Origin: Cinnamomum chago
Taxonomy: Eukaryota; Streptophyta; Magnoliopsida; Laurales; Lauraceae
NCBI GenBank assembly: GCA_038049695.1
Contig: CP142451.1
Location: 12,026,001-12,090,000 of the forward strand
Length of the DNA: 64,000 nucleotides
Direction of reading: 5' to 3'
A program made the translations under genes and the position numbers. The notes under the pieces were generated by a model. The model did not search any database, was not told the DNA's origin, and saw only the letters and a list, made by a program, of their open reading frames with translations. Below, one piece after another: positions 10,601 through 23,300 of the stretch; position 1 is the stretch's first letter, and each line of letters starts with the position of its first letter.

Positions 10601-11171
10601 TATCAAGGAATATCAACATTATCATTCACACGTAACATCAACAAAAGCATTCAGATTCAGCACCAACATCACCATTCTTACTCAACATTAACAAATATTC
10701 AGATTCATTCACCATGCTCATGCTCATCCTGAGCAAGGACAACAATACTTATGTAGGAACCATTCAACATGATACACATATCAACATGGGACAAAAAGAA
10801 ATCCAACATGAGAATTCAACATTCACATTTAACATTGGCGCCAGAGTCAGAGTTGTTTTTTGATAGTTGCAGAAATCTTTATGGCACCCCTGAAATGTAA
10901 ACATGCAAGGAATAATTAATGAAACAATTGAAAAGAATAAAATTGACCAATGTGAAAAACACACACACACACCAAAATATTTCTCAAAAAGCTCTCACAG
11001 ACAAAAGCATCAAGAAACCAGTACAAAATTATAATTCTTCTCTTTGAAGCATCAAATTATACTTTTCAAGATGAATGTACAAGCCTGTACTTTAAATTCA
11101 TCACAAGGGTAAGGAAAGAAAAAGTGGAAGAGAAATTAACCAAGCATAAAGAAAAAAGTAATAATTATTAC

Positions 11172-11361
11172 CTTCAAAGGAACACAATTGACTTCCATAT
11201 CCACATATAACATAACCTGAAGACGGCAAAAAGGAAAATAAATCAGGGGCATACATAAAAAACCTAGAGGAATGAAAGAGAAAAGTGATGACCCATACCA
11301 CCCGTGCAAAAGCTTCAGGGTTGTGCTCCAGTGCAGCAGCCCAGTTCTCATCAATTCCTTT
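11172..11361 (-). pseudogene. DDI1: DDI1-like gene fragment, two exons
   Basis: Two exons with good splice borders lie on the reverse strand: 11299-11361 (KGIDENWAAALEHNPEAFAR, then V) and 11172-11216 (VMLYVDMEVNCVPLK). Both match the region of plant DDI1 proteins just before and at the start of the retropepsin-like aspartyl protease domain; DDI1 is a ubiquitin-receptor shuttle factor for the proteasome. The usual Gly after VN is Cys here. The next exon, which should carry the catalytic Asp-Ser/Thr-Gly motif, is not recognisable, nor are the ubiquitin-like and UBA domains. Because the intron is kept, this is a DNA-level fragment, not a retrocopy. Confidence 0.7.
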
Positions 11362-12111
11362 CTGCATTATAAAGTTAATATACAAGTATCACAACAAGGA
11401 AATAGAACTGCGAGGTTTTACACTGAAAATATAATCAAGAAAGAAGGTAACACAAGTATCAGGCTATCAGCACTTTAAAGAAAAAAAGAAACAAAGAGTT
11501 TCTGATGGCTACAAATTTCTTGAAAAGGTTTAAAGAAACACATCATATCTTGAAAAGAGGGAAGAGAAGAAAAACAAATTTCAAATTAGACTTCAGAGAA
11601 AAGCCAAAAAGTAACATGAACCACATTGGAAATGCAAGAAATGAACTACTTGAATTTGACCAATTAATGTAACAATTAAGACCAACAAAACAGATAATAA
11701 AATTCACATGAAATTTCATTATCATTTTAATTCATATTAGTTGGAGTGAACTACTTCATGTTTGACAATTAATTTTCCTCACCCAGAATCTAGAGCACAT
11801 GGTTATTTATGTAGACTATCATGGTTGGTTGTGAAATGCATTGGATGTTTGTTTTAGTGAAAGGAATCAAAGTGTAGCCATCACCAACATGTTCAGATTC
11901 CTCATGAAATTGCCGAAAACTCAACCTCATATAAAAGAATAAAAATTCATTGAATCAAATAAAAGATAAGGTATTGGGCTCTTTTGCACTCTTCCAAAAT
12001 GGAGAACCTGATCGAGGGGTTTTTTATTTTTATCCCCTTTCATTTCAACCATATTTCAGTCCCAGGAATTTTAATAACATGCATATCATGTAAGATATTA
12101 AAAGGAGTTCA
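11362..12111. other. No gene seen
   Basis: AT-rich sequence upstream (on the reverse strand) of the DDI1-like exons. I looked for the preceding DDI1 exons and did not find them. Confidence 0.5.
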
Positions 12112-12600
12112 GACCTGAGTTCAGACCGGCGAGGGAGGGCTTCGTCGCTTTTAGAGAGAGAGAGAGAGATCTCAGGGGAGTCGTCGTCCGATCGTCGTCG
12201 TGAGAGAGAGAGCAGGCGAGAGACAGAGAGAGATGTGTTTTTTTGGGCATCGCCGTCCGATCGTCGTCGTCCGAGAGAGAGAGAGAGAGAGGCGAAAGAG
12301 AGTCGAGAGTCAGAGAGAGACGAGAGACAGAGGCAGAGCAGCGATTAGGTCTGAGAAATGTAGAGTGAGAAGGGAGAAAAGAGAAATAAGGGAGGGCTGG
12401 TCGTCGTCGTCCGAGAGGCAGCGATTAGGTCGTCGTCGTCCGAGAGGGAGAGGCGAGTTTCAGACGAGAGACGAGAGACAGAGGAGAGGAGTTTTGGAAT
12501 GAGCTGGGGGGAAAATGTTTCATAAGAGCGGGAAATGGACTTATTTCGTCAGGCATCACCGTTGGGCCGTTGGGCCAAGCACGTTGCAACTTGTAATATG
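12112..12600 (-). promoter_or_regulatory. Promoter/5'-UTR-like region for a reverse-strand transcript
   Basis: Read on the reverse strand, 12555-12590 has two TGGGCC-type site II elements (GTTGGGCCGTTGGGCC on +) next to an ACGT core. These motifs are common in housekeeping plant promoters. Downstream (12530 to 12112) is a TC/CGACGA-rich stretch of the kind seen in 5' UTRs, with GTCGTCGTCC blocks repeated near 12180, 12255, 12400 and 12430. It points towards the DDI1-like exons about 750 bp away. That it once drove that gene is an inference. Confidence 0.4.
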
Positions 12601-12627
12601 AACCGCTGCAGTGTGTGTGATCCGTTC

Positions 12628-12629
<2 letters not shown>

Positions 12630-12674
<45 letters not shown>
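12630..12674. repeat. (AT)n microsatellite
   Basis: About 45 bp of uninterrupted TA dinucleotides. Confidence 0.95.
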
Positions 12675-12681
<7 letters not shown>

Positions 12682-13803
12682 TTGTGCTCAAAATTAGGAG
12701 TCTGGATTTCAAAATTAGTCTCAGTTTAACCACGATTTACTCATGTGATGCGTCATTGTGGAAACAAACCTAAGGATGCGTACCTATTACGCACGAACCC
12801 ATGTACATATGTAAATATATGCAAACAATCGACCCCTAAAAGTAAATGACTATGCTATTGTAAAGCAAAAAACCGATGAAGAAGAAAGGAAGGAAAAAGA
12901 AATGGAAAGAAAGAAACCCCATTATACTACAGAAGAGAGAAAGTCGAGCTGTGGAAGACTGGAAGGAAATGAATAAAAGGATCACATATAAGGAAAATAA
13001 TCACTTTGAAGAGTCAATTGAGAAAATCCCACACACGGAGACTGAAATCCAACTACACATTGCTAAAAATAAAGTCATTCGTTCATTTCATATAGATGGG
13101 CCCCATTTTCATGGGCCTGTATAAAGGAAATATATTTTCTCTTCTTGGATCAAAGATCAATCTTGTACAGTCCATGAGGCCTTGTTTGAGCTCCTTATGG
13201 ACTGTCTCCACCTTTTGATTGTAAGACTAAATGATTTCTGACCGTTGATTTTCCTACCTTATGATAAGTTCATTAAATCTTTAAAGTACACATCATCCCT
13301 TACTTAAATTTGCCCCAGTCCATTGATATTGGGCTTGATACAACATTTCTCACTATGGGTTGTGTTCATATCCATTCCTATGAGATCAAGCCGACCCGAA
13401 CCTGACCAAAGAAGTGAACCCAGATATATTGGATACAGGCCCTATTTTGACCATATTTGACAATAGATCTGGATTGGGCCCATTGTTGATCATTTGGGTA
13501 ATTGGGTCAGAGATGGGTTGAGCCCAGGTACCAGAATACTAGAGTGAGTATGAATCATGTATGCAATGAGGTTGGCCCTAGACTTTGATCAGACCTCTGG
13601 ACAGAGAAATCTTATGTTGGCTGTCATTTTAGGACTGCGCTGGAGAATTATTTCTACATTTAGGACCGCAGCTACAGAACTACCTTGGGTAGCATGGAGG
13701 TAGTTGGGTGGGTTACCCCTGGCCAGAAGTCAACTAGGCCTTTCTGATCCACCAAGGACGAACATTAACCTGACCCACTGGTATCACTAGCCTCCCTAGT
13801 AAG
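12675..13803. other. Intergenic, no gene seen
   Basis: Mixed-composition sequence without a recognisable gene, RNA or element end. Confidence 0.5.
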
Positions 13804-14342
13804 TAGGGTTGCAAACGGAACGGTTTTGGATCGGAACCATAGTGGTCCCGGACTCTGACTTGTTACTAAATAACGGTTCTGGATCCAGTTTTGACTCGTA
13901 ACCTATTTTGTTGGTTTCAAACCCAATTTTGATAGAAAAACTCAGATCCGGTTCCGAAACCGGGTCCTCCTCTCTAGTTCCAAAATCGATTCTAATTTCT
14001 CTTTATTCTTCATTTTTCTTAAAATAAGTAAATCGTTAAGCTTATAAAAGTGCATCCAGTCTACTACGTCTAATATTATACATAAAAATGTAAAAAAAAA
14101 AAAAAAAAGAGTTGATTTTGAGGTACAATTTGCAATATCAAAGGCTCATATGCCGGGTCCCGAGTCCACGGGTTGGAACCTTTATAGACTCGGAACCGAA
14201 TCCGTTTATTAATCGGAACCTAAATCAGGTTCCGGACCCGTACCTGTTTAAGAATTGGAACCTAAAATAGGTTCTAGATCCGGTTTTTCACGGGTCGGAA
14301 CTTCCGAGTAATCGGAGAATCGGATACCCATTTACAACTCTA
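13804..14342. mobile_element. hAT-type MITE related to the one at 5393
   Basis: It begins TAGGGTTGCAAACGG and ends TTTACAACTCTA, inverted with respect to each other, and the interior shares the GGTTCCG/CCGGTTCC-rich pattern of the elements at 5393-5867 and 34530-34988. The flanking 8-mers (CTAGTAAG and CTTGGTAG) agree at only five positions, so the copy is old. A poly-A run sits near 14092-14108. Confidence 0.65.
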
Positions 14343-14549
14343 CTTGGTAGCACTCAAACCCAATCAAACGAGCCTTAACCATGGCCGGGGATTCTTTGGG
14401 CACGGGCCTTTGTTGCTCAATTATCTCCTTTAGAGATTGTTTCTTATTAAATCCTTGATGAGAACCATTTGATATTCAAGCTTGACAAGAATATTAAATT
14501 TGAATCAAACACTGAACAAAGGATGATGGTGGTAGAAATATTCAAGTTC

Positions 14550-14877
14550 TCACCTATTATATGATGAGCTTTTTTGCGGAGCCCAACTAGCAACCTATCC
14601 AAATCTAGCAAGCAATAGGGAATCTCTTGAAAGTTACTAATCTCAAAGATTGATACACACCCAAATGTACTTAATCGTTGGATCGAAGGTTGAATATTTT
14701 TTTGAATATGAAGACATTAAACTTGTAGGCCACGGATGAAGGGGTTATGGGCATGAGTTTGAAGTCAAATTTGATACTTGGGGTGGTCTCACGTAGACCT
14801 TTCCATCCCCCCCCAGTTTCATCCCCAAATGGGGCACACAATTGGGCTCCACAAAAAAGTTCTCATATAATATGTGA
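14550..14877. mobile_element. MITE with about 36-bp terminal inverted repeats, family A
   Basis: Left end CACCTATTATATGATGAGC followed by TTTTTTGCGGAGCCCAA; the right end is the inverted equivalent (TTGGGCTCCACAAAAAAG then TTCTCATATAATATGTG). The interior matches, in inverted orientation, the element at 44857-45210. No coding capacity. Confidence 0.7.
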
Positions 14878-15520
14878 TGGGATGGGCCCTACTGATTATA
14901 TCAAATTTTGGATCAATCCCATGCTTAGCTATAAACCCTTAATCTGGGGTTCAGAAGTTTATTAGCTTTATATCAAAAAGATTTTGAACCTCAGTCTTAC
15001 AGTCCAGTTCATTTTGAGATAAGGTGCAAACTTATGGGATCTAGATTGCCCGGAGACCAACTAGTTACTTCTCTAAGTTAAGTGTCACCCCATTAAGAAG
15101 GGGGTAAACTGAATCATGAGGCAAGTCCTGTACAGGGGGGAGGGAGGTGTGAGTAGAGTGTTCTAAAAAAAACTAAGGCTTAAGATTAGTTTAATTAAAC
15201 ATGTGTAAACATGTGAATGTATTAACTAACATAGAACTCATTGGATCAAATGCCTTAGAAAGGCACTGTGTCAAATAATTTGGTCAAACTTTCCTACTTT
15301 CTATTGAATTCCTATGATCTCAAAGTAAAGTGGTTTTAGAGAAGACTTGTTAATAGAGGTGCCGTGTGAAGTATATAAGGTGGAAGCCTCCTCACTTTCA
15401 TAGGATACCAATTAGTAGAAGTGTAGAAGTAGAACGATGTCTGGCGTAATCATTTTCTATCAAAGGAGAACATCTATTTTTACCAATGTGTGCCTCTTAA
15501 TCCCAAGGGATTGGCTGAGT
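14878..15520. other. Intergenic, no gene seen
   Basis: No coding region or element boundary recognised. Confidence 0.5.
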
Positions 15521-16484
15521 GGTCAGGACTATGGTTTAAAATCTCGGCTTATACCGGTTCATATACAACGGCAATATTTTGCAGCGATACTAAGTCAGGC
15601 AAAATATCGGCCAATATGGTCAAAATATCGGTTTAACCGATATCTCGGTCGATATTACTGACATCTCTGATCGGCCGCGATGGAGTAATTTTCAAAAACC
15701 TTGATTTTTTTATAACTTTTTCCCTATTTTCCCACTTACTTCTCCTCTTCCCTTATCTCCTTAGAGCAACCATGTCTCCATAGCTCATTCTCTTATATAT
15801 TTCCAACTTCCAACACTATTTTTTAAAGAAATCATTTTATTTAGTAAGAGAAAATCAAATTAACTCCCTTATTTTTACTATTATGTGTTTTTTATTTTTT
15901 ATTTTTAGATTAAGCATAGAAATGAATGAAACGGTCATTGGCATGTCATTTTTGGGTTTGCGTTGTGTTATTCACTTAGATCTACACACTTTCATGTTAG
16001 ATCTACTTATAAACATGATTTTGGGTGTAGAAAAATGGTTTTTTTTAAATCTTCTACTTTTAAAAAAAAATTGGAGTATTTATGATGCTAAATAGTAATT
16101 CTAATAGCTTATTAATAATGCATAGATAATTATTATGTTATCTTTATTTTCTTATATTTTACACTAATAAATTGATCGTGAGCATAAATAATGGTTGCAT
16201 TATATGAAATATTGGAGAAGACAGCGAACTGCGATACAGACATGACTCATAACTTAATGTGACCGAAATTTTAATTTATTATTGTTACTAATGGAAAAAA
16301 TATTGTTTTCTAGCATTTTCTAATATTCTGAATTTTTTGGATATTTTTGTGAATTTTTTTTTATTAAAAAAAAATTCACACTACGAAGACTGCGACGGAC
16401 CAATATCCGCGACCGATACCGATATCATATCGGTTTTTTGGCTGGGCCGATACCGAGACCGAGACTTTAAACCATGGGCAGGAC
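15521..16484. mobile_element. MULE-like non-autonomous element, about 945 bp
   Basis: The ends are inverted: ATGGTTTAAAATCTCGG at 15531 and its complement with one mismatch ending at 16475. The flanks GGTCAGGAC (15521-15529) and GGGCAGGAC (16476-16484) agree at eight of nine positions, consistent with a 9-bp Mutator-type target duplication. The subterminal parts are full of CGATATCGG-like words; the interior is AT-rich and non-coding. Confidence 0.6.
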
Positions 16485-17234
16485 CGCGGTTTCTCCCTCT
16501 TCCGAAGTTAGAGATCTTGGTATTGACCTCCGGTTCTCCCTTTTTAAAAAATCGAAGGCTGAGTGCACTAGTATTATCACCTTGGGGCCACAGGGGTGGA
16601 GTGTTTATATCTATTCTATATAGACATCCTTTCCAATCTGGCAATCTCCATCGAAGGCAGAAAGAGCCCACTGATTACATGGGCATATGTGGACCTTCAT
16701 AGTACAGATGCACTTAAGAGGCACCGAACATTGTGCTTCAGCCTTCAGAGTCACCCTCTCTCCTTTACTGCAAACCATTGGCTACCCACCAATATTTGAA
16801 AAAAGTGGAACCCGGCAACTTTCTTGGGTTGGTGTAACATTGAAAGATGACCAATCCACAATAGATAATAATTTTCCCATCTAGACAGTTGATAAGCTGC
16901 ACGCGTCCTCATCCTAGTTGAGAGAGAAGAACCTAACTTGGTACCCACCGTTTCTTCAAAATCTTTACCCAAACCAATGGACAACCTAGTAAAAAAATTG
17001 TCATGTCACCTGAATTTGATGTCAGTGAAAGATGCAGACTGGAATAACCCTTCCACCCCATTGAATCATTCATCATTGCATAAAACCCTCTCCCATAGTC
17101 ACATGCATGTATTTTGAGTAAGCGCATTTAGATAAAGTACAAAAGGCATGTCTCCCCACCAAGCAAAACAGGTGACTGAGGACTTGGGATTGGAAAAAAC
17201 CAGCAAACCACTTTCAACTCCCACCCTCCTCTCT

Positions 17235-17341
17235 CAGTCCTGATAAATATAGCTCTCAATTGCAAATCATCTTACCATACCTTCTCCTCTCATTTTTTGT
17301 CTTATAACATTTCCTAGAGTTCAAATTCCAATTTCAAGAAA
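17235..17341 (+). promoter_or_regulatory. Core promoter and 5' UTR of ENOD93 copy 2
   Basis: A TATA-like TAAATATAG sits at about 17243-17251, roughly 90 bp before the ATG. A pyrimidine-rich CTTCTCCTCTC stretch follows near 17281, typical of a plant transcription start and leader. The corresponding region for copy 1 is outside the window. Confidence 0.5.
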
Positions 17342-20300
17342 ATGGCCTCTGGTTCTTCTTCCTCTAAGGCTCCCCAAATGGCCAAAAGGGTGGTATTTTC
17401 TCCGTTAGAGAGAAACGGGTTGGCTTCCTTGGACCAGAAGCTGGCCATGGCAAAGAGAAGCTCTCATGGTATTTGTTCTTCTATCATCTTTCTTGCTCAC
17501 CACTTACTGCTTTATTTCACCCGATCCATATAATAACAGAAGGGACATTTTCTGTACGGTCACCTACAGTAGGTCATATCCCTCCCCTGTTACCAAAGTT
17601 CAACATATTACCAAGACGTTCTCCGTACAGCCCGTACCGCTGGGCAGACCACAAGCTGAGTCTTTTTTGCGATATCACAACATATATTGCGATACCGCAA
17701 GTTTTTAATTTGCGATACCGCAAATTAAGTTGCGGTATCGCAAATTATGTTGTGATATCGCAAAAAAAAAACATGTTAAAAGTCAACGAATGCATTTATA
17801 TTTATAATTGATTTCCGTTCCGTTGCTTTCGTCGATCTCTGGCTTAGGTTATTTCTCTGCTCTTTATAAGCGTTGCTTCTGCCACGATTTCTTTTGCATG
17901 TCAACCTTAGGCCATTATCATAAATAGTAATTGAATCTCCTGCGACATCTTTGTCTTAGGTATTTATTCCATGTTTCCCACCTTGTATGTATCTCCCTCT
18001 TATTTATTGTATTATTTTTTTCTTCTTTTGTGTCTTTTGAAAAAAAAAAGTTAGAATACAAGGAATCCCACTTGTAGAAACATTTGAAATATTTTGTGTA
18101 AATATTAATAGTAACCTTAGGTTGGACTTGTGGTGCCTCATTCTTTTATGAACATCCTGTTGTTAATATATTAAAAAATCCCCTTGTTCTCATCATGAAT
18201 TACCAACAACTGGATTTGGCCTGGACGTCTAGTTGCAAAAAACAATGAGGCATGTCTTGTTCATCCCGTCCTACAGTGGGCTCAAGCACAAATTCTGTAT
18301 AAATGTCCACATATTCTTTTAGCATTTGCCTGTTATTGTGGCATTACAGACATCATTTTGATCATTATCTTAAATTGCTAATGATTTTTTTTAATGCTAT
18401 ATATAAGTAAATGGTTTAGATTCTTTAGTAGTTATCAACAAATGGTGATATTCATTAGATGAACGGTCTTGATTGATTTCACAATTATTTTATTTAAATG
18501 GGTGTTTTATGGTGTGTATATATATACTTTTGCTAAATGTAGAGAATTAGTACCAATGAGATGTAAAATAAATTTGCTAAAATATCTAGTGTAGAATTGA
18601 TTAAGATAATGCATTTTTTTTTTTAACGGACAATGCATTGTTATTTGTTTGTTAATGTTATAGAAATATGTAGCTTCATGATATCCTAAATGTCAATGCT
18701 TAGATTTTAACTCTTATAATTTTCCATGTATGCATATAGTAGTTTTTTATTTTACATATAACAACCTTCAAATCTTAGTAATTCCAAACATTCATCTTAT
18801 TTACTAAAAAAATACTTATTCCGATATTTATTTTCAGACTTCAAATCTTCATGGATTATATGGATGTTTGTGGGTAACTTCAAAAATATTCAAAAGTAAA
18901 TCTTATTATTTGAAATTTGTGTTCTACTTCGTAGGATGGATAATACTGAGATATGTATAATATGTCATTATAATGGTATATTAGACGTAAGCAATCCACT
19001 GCCAGTCTACATTGGCGGTGAGCAGAAGGTAATATGGGTTGATGTCAATATAACTTTCAATCAACTACTCGGAAAGATAAACGAAGAAACTGGTTGGGAG
19101 CTTCATGATGAGCATATAATATACAATATCAGTTTCATAATGGCCGAAGCTTCACGTTCATAACCATAAAAAGTGATGATGATCTCCATCGGATGTTTAG
19201 ATTATTCCAAAATGGAAGTCAAGCTATATTTATGTATTTGCATTCAAATAGTGAAGCAAGTGCAAGTCGACAACCATCACATCTAAGGTCTACATACGCT
19301 CGGCCTAACAGCCCGCGAGGGAATAGACCGTCATTTAATTTGTTAATTTGAACAGGTGCCACCACAACCCATCATAACAAATGTAGTAACTGCTGATTTG
19401 TTTAATATCTTATTTTAGTTATGTTACTGATTGTTTTATGACATGGTGATTCACGCAGGGGGAATTTGATGACATATACAAATACCACAAACTTTTCCAA
19501 CGGTGAAAATGATACAGGTGGCCCTTCAACAAGAGAGGATGTTTACAGGTTTGGTTTGCTATACATCTGATTTGATTATATTATGTAATTTATATATGAT
19601 TGACTATTTGCCATGCAGGTGCGACGTCTCATCTTATCCTGTTCGAAGCCAGTTTGACCTGAACACGCCTGTTGTACCTCATGATAACCCATTTGTAGAC
19701 ACCATGCTTGAAGATTTAATAGCTCCCATTAATCTTGCAGAAGATGAAAATGAAAAATTCTCTAATAGAAGGGATGAAGTTGTCATGGATTGGATGGAAA
19801 CGGAAACAGTATCCAAAATTCCTTATTTTGATGGAGGGTGCAATGTAGTGGAGGAGGGGGCTAAAAATGATGAAGATGATTTTGATATTGATGTTGACCC
19901 TAGAGAATATATATTGCAAAATGGCATAGGACCAGGAAGAACATGGCATGCACAAGAAGGATTGGGTCATGCATCAAATGTTGTGAGTGTAGAAGATATT
20001 ATTGATACTTTAGTCCCTGATGATGACCATATTGGTGTGGATCACCATGAGGTATCTTTTCGTGAAATGTGGAATGGAAGACGGTTTCAGACTCGTGAAT
20101 CATTTAGGAATGCATTGAGAAAATTTGCAATGTACAGTAATTTTGAGCTTCATTGGGTGAAAAGGTCTATGACAGAATTAAGTGGAAGGTGTGGTGATCA
20201 TCAATGTCCTTGGCGCATCCATGGATCTATCTTGCAGTCCGGCCCTGAGTTTATTGTGCGAACTTATTCAGAAAAACATACTTGTTCGAAGCCAATGATG

Positions 20301-23300
20301 GGACTCGCACATTCTCAGGCCACATCGGCGTTGATTGCCGATTAGATAAAAGAACGGTTGCGTATCCATCCAAGTTACACTCCAAAAAAAATTGCGACAG
20401 ACTTTCAATTAGAGTTTGGCATCCATATCAGCTACAGGAAAGCTTGGCTAGCAAAAGAGAAAGCATTGATTGACATACGTGGTTCTTATGAAGATTCATA
20501 CAGAATCCTGCCTAGTTATTATATTGAACTAGAAAGGACAAATCCAGGCAGCGTGTCTCATCTGATCGGGGAAGATGATGATTCATTCCAGAGGTTATTT
20601 TGGGCTTTTGGCTCAAGTATTCGCTCTTTCAAGAGTTCATTACGCCCATTAATAGCTGTTGATGGTGCCCACCTTCGTGGAAAATACCCTGGAGTTTTGT
20701 TTGTTGCCGTGACATATGATGGAGACCGTAAGTTATTTCCAGTCGCCTTTGCCATAACCGAGATAGAGGATAGAGATACCTGTGAATCGTTCCTTGCAGA
20801 GTTGGATGTGAACTTAGGGCCCTTTCCAAATTTAACCATTGTATCTGATAGACAAAAAAGTCTCATACGAGTCGTTCAAGAGCATTTTCCTCACGCTAGT
20901 CATACCTACTGCATGCGTCAAATATCAGCAAACTTTAAAGAGAAGTACAAGAATGAGGCTCTGATGGTTAAATTTTGGAATGCAGCAAGAGCATATAGGC
21001 GGGTTGATTATGAGAGATATATGGCTGAAATAAAGGATCTGGATGAAGGTGCATTCAAATGGATTGAAGACATTGGGCCGCATCACTGGGCAAATGCATT
21101 TGTTGAAGGGCGACGGTATGACATGATCACAACCAATATTGCGGAATGCACGAATAGTTTATTGAAAGAGGCTAGGGAGTATCCAATCACAAAACAAGTT
21201 GAGGCCGTACGGTGTAAACTAATGGAATTTTATGATGTACGCCATCGCAGTTCACTTGGCTTGTGTACAAGACTAACTCCATATGCCGAGAAAATACTGA
21301 GCAAAGAATCTGAAGATGCCCGTCGGTTGGGAGTCCGACCTGCAAGCCAATTCGAATACCAGGTTCACTCTTCCGAATACATTGATGTGGTGCATCTTGA
21401 TTTGCGATCTTGTTCTTGCCGGAAGTGGGATGTCTTAGGTATTGCATGTTCGCATGCACTGGCAGCAATGCAAATGAGAGGAGTTGATCCATATGATTAC
21501 TGTGAGCATTGGTTCTCGAGCGATGTTTATCGCTCAACATATAACAATATTGTCCATGCGATCAGAGACATCCACCAATGGGAAATTCAGAGCAATCTTC
21601 GCGTCTTACCTCCACAGGCACGACGACAAGCTGGCCGACCTAAAAAGAACAGAACTCGTACTGAGGACAGACAAAAGCGACAAGTCACGTGTTCCAATTG
21701 TCGCCAGATTGGGCATAATCGAAAGAGATGTTGTTACCCACCTGCCCGACAGTAGTTATGTGTACCAATAAGCTCAAAACCTTTTGTATGATTATCTGTC
21801 TAATTGTGTCTATATGTGACTACTTTGTAGAAAGAGATGATACATTTTGTATATATTGAAGCAGTTGCTTGACGAGTCACTAAGACTATGTGTACTCTTA
21901 TAATGGATATGCATACACTTTTTGTGGTTGGGCATTCAGTCTTAGTTTGTAGATTTTCAATGTGCTCCTGCTGGTAAGAATTGGAACATGGAATATGTCC
22001 ATTCACAATGTGTACTTAAGCTAAGCAGTATCCAAATGTGCATCTAGTCAGATTTTCTCTACCAATTTAGACACCTTCCTCCCCTGATCACAACCTTCAC
22101 AATGTCCATTCACATTGTGTATTTACTTGCCAATAAATATTCATGATAATGTATATTTTAGTTCAATTTTTTATCTTACTTGGTGGGTTTTTTTTTATTA
22201 TTATTAGATGCTTTCTGTGCCATTTGATCACAACATATATTAACTGACAAGGTGATATGATCCTCACATGGGATTGTCCATTCATCAGTTGTTATTTAAT
22301 CAAACAACATGAATAATGTATATCTTACTTCAGCCCAACAAATGGAGCTAATCGTAATGAAATAACACAACATTTATTCATGTGTATCTTACTTTTTTTT
22401 CTTTTTTATGAGATGCTTTCCGTACCTTGACAAAACCTTCCTCTCCTAACAGTGTCATAAGATGAAAGCCCAACACATGGAATTTTCGATTCACAGTTGT
22501 TATTTTATTCTTACAACATAAATAATGTATATCTTACAAGAGAGCACACTCAGAAGTTACACCTGCTTCTCTTCACCATACATGAAGCAGTCACATTGAA
22601 CGATCTTAATTCATGTGCACATGAAGTGTTGTATTTATTCTTAAATTACTTGTAAGTTCACATCTAACAACTTTTGTTATTCAAATGCACACTCACATTC
22701 ACAATTCACACTTCAGGCCACATCTACACATGAAGTGCTATACATGCACTTAAATCACCGGCACATTCACATTTCTACACCTTCTCTTCACCTACACATG
22801 AAGTGTTCAAAATCCACATCAAACTTCAGCTGGACATTCCTTCAGTGTTGTATAGTATTTGTGCTCCAACTGAACAGATATTTGAAAAATCATTCGTCTC
22901 TTCACCTGTAAATGAAGCACTCATGATTTACATCTTAAGTCATCTGCACATTCATTCAGTGCAATACATTATCTTAATTCACACTGCACATTCACATTGT
23001 ACACCTTCTTCTCTTCAACTGCACATTAACTTTGAATGTGATCATCTCAACTCATTTGCACAATATAGTGTAATACACCATCTTAAATAACCTGCAGCTT
23101 CACATTATATAACTTATTCGTCTCCACCTGTACATCACATGGCACTATAGAACACCTACCTTCATTTACATATTCGCATGATGCATCGGCAATCGTCTAA
23201 TATCACCTGCTCATTCATTTGAAATTGACACCATCCATGCATGGAATGTCTGGCCACATCCCTGGAGATACCAAAACCTATATCTACCTATAAACAAATC

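Noticed and set aside
10830-10895. Possible third DDI1 exon containing GACTCTGGCGCC (Asp-Ser-Gly-Ala)
   Set aside because: The surrounding frame does not match the protease domain, so the short match may be chance.
12200-12502. 100-codon Arg/Glu-rich open frame
   Set aside because: It is a translation of GA-rich leader-like repeat sequence with no domain.
17533-17541. The idea that the MULE and the segmental duplication share one breakpoint
   Set aside because: The MULE has its own clean 9-bp target duplication 12 kb from the nearest visible block border (29229), which is simply the window-edge equivalent and not a true breakpoint.
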